From NCBI GenBank assembly GCA_934899185.1, contig CAKXYI010000006.1, positions 41,181 through 105,180 of the forward strand: 64,000 bases of DNA. Direction: 5' to 3'. The number at the start of each line of letters is the position of its first letter. Position 1 is the first letter of the stretch. The position numbers and the translations under genes were made by a program. The DNA is from an uncultured Lachnospiraceae bacterium (GTDB lineage Bacteria; Bacillota; Clostridia; Lachnospirales; Lachnospiraceae). Under the pieces are notes generated by a model that made no database searches, was not told where the DNA came from, and saw only the letters and a program-made list of their open reading frames with translations. Below are positions 1 through 6,947 of the stretch, one piece after another.

Positions 1-54
1 ATAATGGCGGAAATTCAATGGATTTTTAAAAAGTGGAAAAATTTTAAAGTTTTT

Positions 55-80
55 TGTAACGAAATAGGAGAAACATCGTC
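55..80 (+). promoter_or_regulatory. ECF-type promoter of the sigma/anti-sigma pair
   Basis: TGTAAC at 55-60 and CGTC at 77-80 are separated by 16 nt. This matches the AAC/CGTC signature of ECF (SigW/RpoE-like) promoters rather than a sigma-A site. It sits directly upstream of an ECF sigma gene, so autoregulation is the natural inference. Confidence 0.65.
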
Positions 81-116
81 TAACCTATGAAAAAAAGGAA
101 AGGAAGGTGAAAAAGA

Positions 117-602
117 CTGGATACCGAGAAACTATATCGAACGTATTTTATGAAGGTATATTCTTATGTGATGAATATCGTAAAAAATCCTGCTGCAGCA
201 GAAGAAATCACGCAAAATACCTTTGTGAAAGCAATGACTACAAAAAGTGAATACGAAGGGTCATCCAGCCCATACACCTGGTTGTGCGCTATCGCAAAAA
301 ATCAGTGTTATGATTACTTCCGTAAGACTGGCAGAATTGCAGATGCTGTGGAACCAGAGGGGGAGGCAGTGTGTGCTACGGATGTGACCGAAGATTTTGT
401 CGTACGTGAAACTTCGTTGTCCATTCATCGGATTTTGCATGATATGGAAGAACCATATAAAGAGGTGTTTGAACTTCGTGTTTTTGGAGAATTGTCATTT
501 GCAGAAATTGCTTCGATATTTCGAAAAACAGATAGTTGGGCGCGTGTGACGTATCACCGTGCAAGAATAAAAATAAAAGAGAGGTTAGAAGAAGATGAGT
601 AA
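117..602 (+). CDS. ECF-family RNA polymerase sigma factor
   Basis: Sigma-70 family extracytoplasmic-function factor of about 161 aa that would direct RNA polymerase to envelope-stress type promoters. Region 2 is visible early (KVYSYVMNIVKNPAAAEEIT, then PYTWLCAIAKNQCYDYFRK) and region 4 near the end (EVFELRVFGELSFAEIASIF). The first ATG (150) would cut region 2. The frame stays open upstream to a CTG at 117 giving LDTEKLYRTYF before that Met, a typical ECF N-terminus, with AGGAAGGTG just upstream, so I take CTG as start. It overlaps the anti-sigma gene by 8 nt, implying coupled translation. The start is inferred; the family is clear. Confidence 0.88.
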   Translation: MDTEKLYRTYFMKVYSYVMNIVKNPAAAEEITQNTFVKAMTTKSEYEGSSSPYTWLCAIAKNQCYDYFRKTGRIADAVEPEGEAVCATDVTEDFVVRETSLSIHRILHDMEEPYKEVFELRVFGELSFAEIASIFRKTDSWARVTYHRARIKIKERLEEDE

Positions 603-1575
603 TATAGAACAAAAATTACCTTGTGAGGTAGTACAGGATATTTTACCACTCTATCATGATGGTGTGTGTAGTGGTGCAAGCCGCAAGATGGTAGAAAACC
701 ATTTGCAGGAATGCCATACATGTAAAACATTGTTGCAGGAAATGGATGAGACGGAGATGGATATTGCACTTGCGGGCGAGACAAAAGAAGTGCTGGAACA
801 CCATGCAAAAAGGGAGCGTACGTTGGCATATAAGACAGCAGTCGTTATTGCAGGACTCTTATTGCTGCCAATTATCATCGCACTTCTTATGACACTTCCA
901 GGTTATTCTGATCTAAAGACGGATGCCGCCATTATGGCATCGATGCTATTAGTGGCAGGCTTTACAGTAGTTCCACTTTTATCGCGAGGAAAGAAGCTGG
1001 CAAAGACCATTGTGGCATCGACAACTGCATTGATTCTTTTGATTTTTATTGTGGAAATTTTTTTTGACCATGGCAACTGGATTACGTTTGGCGAGATTGC
1101 ATGCTCAACGATGTTTGGTCTTTCTTTGGTTTTTGCGCCATTGGTGGTAAAACAGTTAGATTTGCCGGAAACGCTGGTGAACCAGAAGGCACTTTTGACA
1201 GTGGCATGGGATACGATCTGGTTTTACTTGATGATGGTTATGTTTGCTATTGATAATCCAATTTATACGCAGGATCTTTTCCTGCCTGGTACATTTTTTG
1301 TTGCTCTTGGCTGGGCAATCTTTTGCGATTATCGTTATTTGCCGGGGAATGGCTGGATGAAGACAGCAGTTTTATCATTGTTGATTGGTATCTGGGGAAC
1401 AATTGGAAATGCTCTCGGCTGGGTATCCATTTCTTTGGTTACGGAAGAAGGTGGAAAGAAAATGGAAACGCCGCTTGCACTTGGTGGCTGGATTCTGGGA
1501 GTGACCATAGGGCTTGCAGTACTTTTCTTTATCATCGGGCTCATTCGTCAGAGCGTGCAAAGAAAACGACAGTAG
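595..1575 (+). CDS. Anti-sigma factor, zinc-finger N-terminus with polytopic membrane domain
   Basis: 326-aa membrane anti-sigma factor, the likely partner that holds the upstream ECF factor at the membrane. Residues 1-50 carry a putative zf-HC2/ZAS module: Cys10, then the HLQECHTCK block giving the His-x3-Cys-x2-Cys pattern. After a short linker about eight hydrophobic segments run from residue 80 to the C-terminus (for example TAVVIAGLLLLPIIIALLM), more than the single span of RsiW. The 8-nt overlap with the sigma gene supports a stoichiometric pair. The signal sensed is unknown, and no protease site can be assigned from sequence alone. Confidence 0.8.
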   Translation: MSNIEQKLPCEVVQDILPLYHDGVCSGASRKMVENHLQECHTCKTLLQEMDETEMDIALAGETKEVLEHHAKRERTLAYKTAVVIAGLLLLPIIIALLMTLPGYSDLKTDAAIMASMLLVAGFTVVPLLSRGKKLAKTIVASTTALILLIFIVEIFFDHGNWITFGEIACSTMFGLSLVFAPLVVKQLDLPETLVNQKALLTVAWDTIWFYLMMVMFAIDNPIYTQDLFLPGTFFVALGWAIFCDYRYLPGNGWMKTAVLSLLIGIWGTIGNALGWVSISLVTEEGGKKMETPLALGGWILGVTIGLAVLFFIIGLIRQSVQRKRQ

Positions 1576-1587
1576 AAAAGTCATGCA

Positions 1588-1616
1588 TTGCTATTTGTCC
1601 CGGGTCTGCGTATAAT
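1588..1616 (+). promoter_or_regulatory. Sigma-A promoter for the HIT gene
   Basis: TTGCTA (1588-1593), 17 nt, TATAAT (1611-1616), about 40 nt before the HIT start. It begins only a few bases after the anti-sigma stop, so the HIT gene has its own promoter. Confidence 0.65.
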
Positions 1617-1655
1617 AAAGACAGTCACAAAGGAAAACGAGAGGAGAATCAGGAC

Positions 1656-2078
1656 ATGATAGATCAAAATTGTGCATACTGCGTAGAGGGAGAACTGGTC
1701 GATGCGTTTGGCATCAAGATCTGTGAACTTCCGACTTCCAAGGTATATTTATTTAAGGAGCAGAGCCATCCGGGCAGAGTGATCGTTGCCCACAAGAAGC
1801 ATGTGAGCGAGTTGATCGAGTTGAGTCCGGAAGAAAGAGCCGCATACATGGAGGATATTGCCAAGGTAGCAAATGCCATGCATGAGATCTTCCATCCAAA
1901 CAAGGTCAACTACGGTGCCTATGGCGATACCGGACATCATTTGCATTTTCATCTGGTTCCGAAGTATGAAAATGAGTATGAGTGGGGCGGTGTATTTGCC
2001 ATGAATCCACAGGTCAAGACTTTAAGCGATGTAGAATATGCCGAGATGGTAGAAAAATATCGTAAAGCGCTTGCATAA
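1656..2078 (+). CDS. HIT family protein (histidine-triad nucleotide hydrolase/transferase)
   Basis: 140-aa cytosolic HIT protein of the Hint/FHIT superfamily, which hydrolyses or transfers nucleotidyl groups. The triad motif is in GHHLHFHLVPK (H-x-H-x-H), with a candidate zinc Cys pair near the N-terminus (CAYC). The ATG at 1656 follows GAGGAG with suitable spacing. The frame is open much further upstream, but that extension lies inside the anti-sigma gene and has no HIT homology. It has its own promoter and is monocistronic. The substrate cannot be told from sequence. Confidence 0.85.
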   Translation: MIDQNCAYCVEGELVDAFGIKICELPTSKVYLFKEQSHPGRVIVAHKKHVSELIELSPEERAAYMEDIAKVANAMHEIFHPNKVNYGAYGDTGHHLHFHLVPKYENEYEWGGVFAMNPQVKTLSDVEYAEMVEKYRKALA

Positions 2079-2198
2079 TTCCCTAAATATTTGATAAAAA
2101 AATCAAAAATTTAATAGTGATGAGGGTCCTTCTTGTTTATAATGAGTATAAATTGCACAAGTCAGAATGTGCTCAGATCAACAGGGAGGACTTTTTTT

Positions 2199-4634
2199 AT
2201 GGAATTGATGGAATATGAAAAGAAACATACAGAGGCGGTCAAAGGCTCACTTGCCGAGTGTACCGTACTCTTGAAAAAAGATGGCAGATTTCCACTGGAA
2301 GCGGCAGGTAAGATCGCAGCCTTCGGTAGTGGTGTACGTCTGACCGTCAAAGGCGGAACCGGATCCGGCGAAGTCAATTCACACTATTCCGTGAATATCG
2401 AACAGGGGTTAGAACAGGCAGGTTTTGAGATCACGACCAAGGCATGGCTGAATGCTTATGATATCAAGCGTGCAGATGCAAAGAAGGATTTTATCAAACG
2501 CATGAAGGCAGAAGCCAAGGCGCATCATCAGAATGTCATGATGTATGCCATGGGCAAGGTCATGCCGGAACCAAATTATGATATTCCTTTGGAGGGACAA
2601 GGCGAAACTGCTATTTATGTGCTTTCCCGTATCTCCGGTGAAGGGAATGACCGACCGGTAGAAGAGGGAGAGATCAAGTTATCTGCCACAGAAAAGAGAG
2701 ACATTTTAGCCCTCAATGAAAAGTATGATAAATTTATGCTGGTACTCAATGTCGGCGGTGTGGTCGATCTGTCCGATGTGACGGAGGTCAAGAATATCTT
2801 AGTCCTTTCACAACTCGGTGTAGACACCGGAACAGCCCTTGCAGACATTTTGCTTGGCAGACAGAATCCATCCGGTAAATTGGCAACGACCTGGGCTGCA
2901 TGGGATCAGTATGCACCGATGGATGACTTTGAGGATATCAACGATACCAGATACCAGGAAGGCATCTATGTCGGTTACCGCTATTTTGATTCCTTCCATA
3001 AAAAGGCACTCTTTCCGTTTGGTTATGGTTTGTCCTATACAGAGTTTGACCAACAATTGTCCGGTGTCAGTGCAGACGGCGAAAAGATCACGGTGCGCGC
3101 ACAGGTGACCAACACAGGTCAGCGGGAAGGCAAGCAGGTGGTGCAGGTCTATGTATCGGCTCCGAGCGTAAAACTGGATAAGGCATATCAGGATCTATGT
3201 GGCTTTGCCAAGACTAAGGAACTGGCACCGGGAGAGAGTCAGGAAGTAACTATTACCTTTGCCCTTTCTGATTTTGCTTCCTATGATGAGGCATCTGCTT
3301 CTTATATTTTGGAAGCCGGCAACTATATCGTGCGAATGGGTGTAAGCAGCAAGGATACGGCTCCGGTTGCTCTGCTTCGTCTGCAGGAAGACGTTACGAC
3401 TCTGGTGGCAAAGAATGTCTTGGGAGATCCGGGCTTTACAGACCTGCGTGCAGAGGCTGGTCAGACAGAAAATATTCCGGCAGATATCTGTGTTATCACT
3501 TTAAGCGCAGACGATTTTACGACAAAGCTGGTAGATTACGAACCAAAATATGAGATCTTGCCGGAAGTGGAGGCTCTTTCTATCGATGAGGCAGCCCTGA
3601 TGAACATCGGCGGGCATGATCCGAACAAGGGCGGATTGGCGTCCATCATTGGTAGCGCCGGATCACAGGTCTGTGGGGCAGCAGGTGAGACAACAACGCA
3701 TGTCAAAGATTTTCCATCACTTGTCATGGCAGACGGTCCTGCGGGACTGCGTCTGGCAAAAGAATATTATCGTGATGAAAAGGGCTTGCATGCAGTAGGA
3801 CAGGCGGGTATCCCGGAAAGTTTTAAGGATTATATGTCAAAGCCGATGATGTTTATTATGAATCTTTTATCCGGTGGAAATAAGGGACCAAAACCGGGAA
3901 CTGAGATCAAGACCCAGTATTGCACAGCCATTCCGATCGGTACAGCCATTGCCCAGTCTTTCAATACAGATCTGGCAGAAAAATATGGCGATATCGTGGG
4001 CTATGAGATGGAAATGTTCGGCGTACATCTGTGGTTGGCTCCGGCACTCAATATCCACAGATCTATCCGTTGTGGACGAAACTTTGAGTACTATTCAGAG
4101 GATCCGCTTGTTTCCGGTTTGATGGCGGCAGGCATCACAAATGGAGTGCAAAAGCATACAGGATGCGGAACGACCATCAAGCATTATGCAGCAAACAATA
4201 AGGAATTGAATCGCTATTGTAACAATAGCCATGTGTCTGAGCGAGCCATGCGTGAGATCTATACCAAGGGCTTTGGCATTTGCGTGAAGAAGTCACAGCC
4301 GCATGCCGTGATGACTTCCTACAACCTCTTAAATGGCGTACATACTGCAGAAAATCGCGGTCTGATCGAAGACATCTTACGCTGTGAGTATGGCTATGAA
4401 GGCATTGTCATGACAGACTGGGTCATCCAGATGGCAGCAGATAAAAAGTCAACCTACCGCAATTCTTTGGCAAGATTTGTGGCCGCTGCCGGTGGCGACC
4501 TCTTTATGCCGGGAGGAAAGAGCGATTACGAAGATCTAAAAAAGGGTATTCAGGAAGGCAATGTATCCGAGAAACAGGTACGGATCAATGCGACCAGAGT
4601 GCTGAAGATGGCAAGACAATTAGCAGAAAGATAA
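2199..4634 (+). CDS. Glycoside hydrolase family 3 with permuted domain order (beta-glucosidase-like)
   Basis: 811-aa GH3 enzyme, cytosolic (no signal peptide), probably hydrolysing beta-glucosides or xylo-oligosaccharides. The order is swapped relative to most GH3 proteins. The C-terminal alpha/beta domain comes first (about 1-290, ending LFPFGYGLSYTEF), then a fibronectin-III-like domain (about 290-400), then the catalytic barrel domain last. The barrel carries MADGPAGLRL, the KHYAANNKELNR block and the nucleophile Asp740 in GIVMTDW. The same permutation is known in Ruminococcus/Butyrivibrio beta-glucosidases. The start at 2199 is chosen because GGGAGGA precedes it; an earlier in-frame ATG (2133) lacks a ribosome site. 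Exact specificity is unknown. Confidence 0.88.
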   Translation: MELMEYEKKHTEAVKGSLAECTVLLKKDGRFPLEAAGKIAAFGSGVRLTVKGGTGSGEVNSHYSVNIEQGLEQAGFEITTKAWLNAYDIKRADAKKDFIKRMKAEAKAHHQNVMMYAMGKVMPEPNYDIPLEGQGETAIYVLSRISGEGNDRPVEEGEIKLSATEKRDILALNEKYDKFMLVLNVGGVVDLSDVTEVKNILVLSQLGVDTGTALADILLGRQNPSGKLATTWAAWDQYAPMDDFEDINDTRYQEGIYVGYRYFDSFHKKALFPFGYGLSYTEFDQQLSGVSADGEKITVRAQVTNTGQREGKQVVQVYVSAPSVKLDKAYQDLCGFAKTKELAPGESQEVTITFALSDFASYDEASASYILEAGNYIVRMGVSSKDTAPVALLRLQEDVTTLVAKNVLGDPGFTDLRAEAGQTENIPADICVITLSADDFTTKLVDYEPKYEILPEVEALSIDEAALMNIGGHDPNKGGLASIIGSAGSQVCGAAGETTTHVKDFPSLVMADGPAGLRLAKEYYRDEKGLHAVGQAGIPESFKDYMSKPMMFIMNLLSGGNKGPKPGTEIKTQYCTAIPIGTAIAQSFNTDLAEKYGDIVGYEMEMFGVHLWLAPALNIHRSIRCGRNFEYYSEDPLVSGLMAAGITNGVQKHTGCGTTIKHYAANNKELNRYCNNSHVSERAMREIYTKGFGICVKKSQPHAVMTSYNLLNGVHTAENRGLIEDILRCEYGYEGIVMTDWVIQMAADKKSTYRNSLARFVAAAGGDLFMPGGKSDYEDLKKGIQEGNVSEKQVRINATRVLKMARQLAER

Positions 4635-4648
4635 TCATAAAAAAAGAT

Positions 4649-4689
4649 GGGATCCTGTGGCTGGAAGATCAGTCACAGGATCCCTTTTT
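4649..4689. terminator. Bidirectional terminator between GH3 and AGCS genes
   Basis: Inverted repeat GGGATCCTGTG / CACAGGATCCC followed by TTTTT on the + strand and preceded by a run of A (T on the minus strand). It serves the two convergent genes. Confidence 0.85.
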
Positions 4690-4703
4690 GTATGGAAGTG
4701 ATT

Positions 4704-6128
4704 TTATTGGATCTCTCCCTTTTTATGACGTTCAAAGAATTTCTTTGTCTCGGCAACAACCACACCGTTTAAGGCGAAGAGCGCGATCATATTTGGCAGA
4801 GCCATCAGACCGTTAAAAATATCTGCAATTGTCCAGACAGCGCTGACGGTCATATACGGTCCGATAAAGACTGCAAAGATATATACCCAGCGGAAGACTT
4901 TGACAGCCTTCATGTTGCCGCCGGTCAGATATTCCAGACAGCGTTCACTATAGTAATCCCAACCTAAAATGGTCGTAAAGGCAAAGAATACCAGGCAAAG
5001 CATAAGGATAAAGGAAGAAATCTCTGCCGGGAAAGGAAGCCCCTGCTGGAAAGCGTAGGTCGTCACGGTAACACCTTCCAGACCGTCTACCTGCCATGCA
5101 CCAGTCAGGACGATGGAAAGTCCGGTCAAGGTACAGATCACGATGGTATCGATAAAGGTACCGGTCATGCTGACAAGTCCCTGACGTACCGGTTCTTTTG
5201 TCTTTGCGGCAGCAGCGGCGATCGGCGCACTACCAAGTCCGGCTTCGTTGGAAAAGATACCGCGGGCAACACCCTTTTGCATGGCAACCAGCATAGAACC
5301 GACGATACCACCGGTGACGGCTTTGGGATCAAAGGCTGCAACGACAATGGTCTTAAAGGCTACCGGAACTTCTGAAATATTGCAGACAACAAGGATTAGC
5401 ACAAATACAACATAGATGATCGCCATAAAAGGAACGATGATCTGGCTGACATTTGCGATTCTCTTGACACCGCCGATCAATACAGCGGCAACACAAAAGG
5501 CAAGTATCAAAGAGGCAATAACGACCGCCCAGGAATATTCGCCCAGGAAAGGTAAGATCTTGACCGTGTGTGCATCGGTTGGGTCAAAGAAATTATGTAC
5601 GGCAGAGGAGATGCCGTTTACCTGACTGAAAGTTCCGATACCAAACAGACCGACGCATACGCCAAAGAAAGCAAACAACTTGGCAAGCCAGGTCCATTTT
5701 TTACCCATGCCCTGTTCAATATAGTAGAAAGGTCCGCCCAGACTGTGTCCATCCGGGGCAACCACACGGTATTTGACGGCAAGCAAGCCTTCGGAATATT
5801 TGGTAGCCATACCAAAGAAGGCGGCAACGATCATCCAGAAGAGTGCTCCGGGACCACCGGCGCAGACGGCAGTTGCGACACCCACGATATTACCGGTGCC
5901 GATGGTAGCGCTTAAGGCAGTACAAAGTGCCGAGAAACTGGAAATCTCGCCATGTCCTTCTTCCTCGTTTTTGACCATCCATTTGAGTGCCAGTGGGAGT
6001 TTGCGGATCTGCAAGAGCCCAAGCCGGATGGTAAGGAGGAGTCCGCCAGACAGGATCAGCACCATGAGGGGAACGCCCCATACAAAATCATCGACTGCTG
6101 TTAAAAAATCATTGATAAAGTTCCACAT
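4704..6128 (-). CDS. Sodium:alanine/glycine symporter (AGCS family)
   Basis: 474-aa polytopic carrier of the AGCS family, importing alanine or glycine with Na+. Family signatures include LSATIGTGNIVGVATAVCAG and GIFSNEAGLGSAPIAAAAA, within about 10-11 membrane spans. I start at the Met of MWNFIND, 9 nt after an AGAGG site; a 12-residue extension is possible but has no ribosome site. Upstream on the same strand lies a tandem glycine riboswitch, so glycine is the most likely substrate and expression should respond to intracellular glycine. Monocistronic, convergent with GH3. Confidence 0.9.
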   Translation of the reverse strand: MWNFINDFLTAVDDFVWGVPLMVLILSGGLLLTIRLGLLQIRKLPLALKWMVKNEEEGHGEISSFSALCTALSATIGTGNIVGVATAVCAGGPGALFWMIVAAFFGMATKYSEGLLAVKYRVVAPDGHSLGGPFYYIEQGMGKKWTWLAKLFAFFGVCVGLFGIGTFSQVNGISSAVHNFFDPTDAHTVKILPFLGEYSWAVVIASLILAFCVAAVLIGGVKRIANVSQIIVPFMAIIYVVFVLILVVCNISEVPVAFKTIVVAAFDPKAVTGGIVGSMLVAMQKGVARGIFSNEAGLGSAPIAAAAAKTKEPVRQGLVSMTGTFIDTIVICTLTGLSIVLTGAWQVDGLEGVTVTTYAFQQGLPFPAEISSFILMLCLVFFAFTTILGWDYYSERCLEYLTGGNMKAVKVFRWVYIFAVFIGPYMTVSAVWTIADIFNGLMALPNMIALFALNGVVVAETKKFFERHKKGEIQ

Positions 6129-6204
6129 TTTTTCATACCTCTTTCGTTTTAATAAGGGATGCAAAATTCTTGTGGAGAGATTGGAAAGAAAATAGAAAGA
6201 TTGA

Positions 6205-6387
6205 TATCTTCTCTGTCCATTTGCCTGAGAGATTCCTGCGTATCAAGACATACGCATCTTGCACCTTCGGCCCCCGGCTCATTCTGTCCGGGTGTCTCCA
6301 GAGAGTCGATCCATTTGCAGTTGCACCGGTGTGGCCGGCACCTGAGAGTGTTACTCCTTCGGTAGACACCAAGGTCGTTTTCCTGCA
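6205..6387 (-). ncRNA. Tandem glycine riboswitch (gcvT class)
   Basis: Read on the minus strand, two aptamer-like units follow each other. The first has TACCGAAGGAGTAA and CTCTCAGGTGCCGG; the second has GGGCCGAAGGTGCAAGA and CTCTCAGGCAAATGGACAG. These are the conserved cores of the gcvT glycine riboswitch. It lies between the promoter at 6418-6446 and the AGCS gene. I could not assign a clear intrinsic terminator, so whether it acts on transcription or translation is open. Confidence 0.9.
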
Positions 6388-6417
6388 AACTTCATCTCGA
6401 AAATTGCTCCAATCAAT

Positions 6418-6446
6418 ACTATATAGGTTCTTTCTATGGATTTCAA
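6418..6446 (-). promoter_or_regulatory. Sigma-A promoter for riboswitch-AGCS
   Basis: On the minus strand: TTGAAA (6446-6441), 17 nt, TATAGT (6423-6418). The transcript would begin just upstream of the first glycine aptamer. Confidence 0.65.
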
Positions 6447-6513
6447 TAGTTTACATATAATTTAATAAGATAAAGTGAGAAAGTGTAAAGTTAGCAAAGA
6501 CTAACAAAAAGGC

Positions 6514-6542
6514 TTGACAGGAGAAAAAAGCAGGCGTATATA
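6514..6542 (+). promoter_or_regulatory. Sigma-A promoter of the HMA gene
   Basis: Perfect TTGACA (6514-6519), 17 nt, TATATA (6537-6542). Immediately followed by a CsoR-like operator. Confidence 0.75.
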
Positions 6543-6552
6543 TAAGATGTAG

Positions 6553-6569
6553 ATACCCGATGGGGGTAT
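6553..6569 (+). promoter_or_regulatory. CsoR-type copper operator
   Basis: ATACCCGATGGGGGTAT is an inverted repeat with the AT-flanked C-tract/G-tract pattern of CsoR operators such as that before Bacillus copZA. It sits over the expected transcript start of the HMA gene, where a bound repressor would block initiation. The match is by eye; no csoR gene is in the window. Confidence 0.65.
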
Positions 6570-6594
6570 ATGAAAGAAAGGAGAAAACGAAATT

Positions 6595-6849
6595 ATGATA
6601 CAGACAACCTTAAAGATCGATGGGATGATGTGTGGTATGTGTGAGGCGCATATGAATGATGTCGTGCGTAAGAACTGCCAGATCAAAAAGGTCACATCCT
6701 CCGCAAAGGACGGCGAGACCGTGGTTATCAGCGAGAATGAATTGGATATCCCGTGGCTGAAAAAGGAGATCAAAGCCATCGGCTATGAACTGGTTTCTTA
6801 TGAGAGCAAGCCATACGAAAAGAAGGGATTGTTTGGCTTTTTAAAATAA
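6595..6849 (+). CDS. Small heavy-metal-associated (HMA) domain protein
   Basis: 84-aa ferredoxin-fold HMA protein resembling the CopZ copper chaperone. The metal loop is GMMCGMCEAH, with the Cys-x2-Cys ligands at the usual place near the end of the first strand. A short Lys/Phe-rich tail (KKGLFGFLK) extends past the domain. It sits alone behind a CsoR-like operator, which supports a copper role. The P-ATPase that follows has no CPC motif, so it is unlikely to be the chaperone's partner pump. RBS GAAAGGAG precedes the ATG. Confidence 0.8.
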   Translation: MIQTTLKIDGMMCGMCEAHMNDVVRKNCQIKKVTSSAKDGETVVISENELDIPWLKKEIKAIGYELVSYESKPYEKKGLFGFLK

Positions 6850-6947
6850 AGAAAATTTAAGAAAATGTTTATGGAATTTTTATTGCGAAATAAGGTGCCA
6901 TGCTTTATGCTGATGGTAAGAAATGGCAGTGAGGAGCGTGGCACTTT

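Noticed and set aside
1323..1655. N-terminal extension of the HIT protein
   Set aside because: Open frame overlaps the anti-sigma gene and the HIT promoter; HIT homology starts at 1656.
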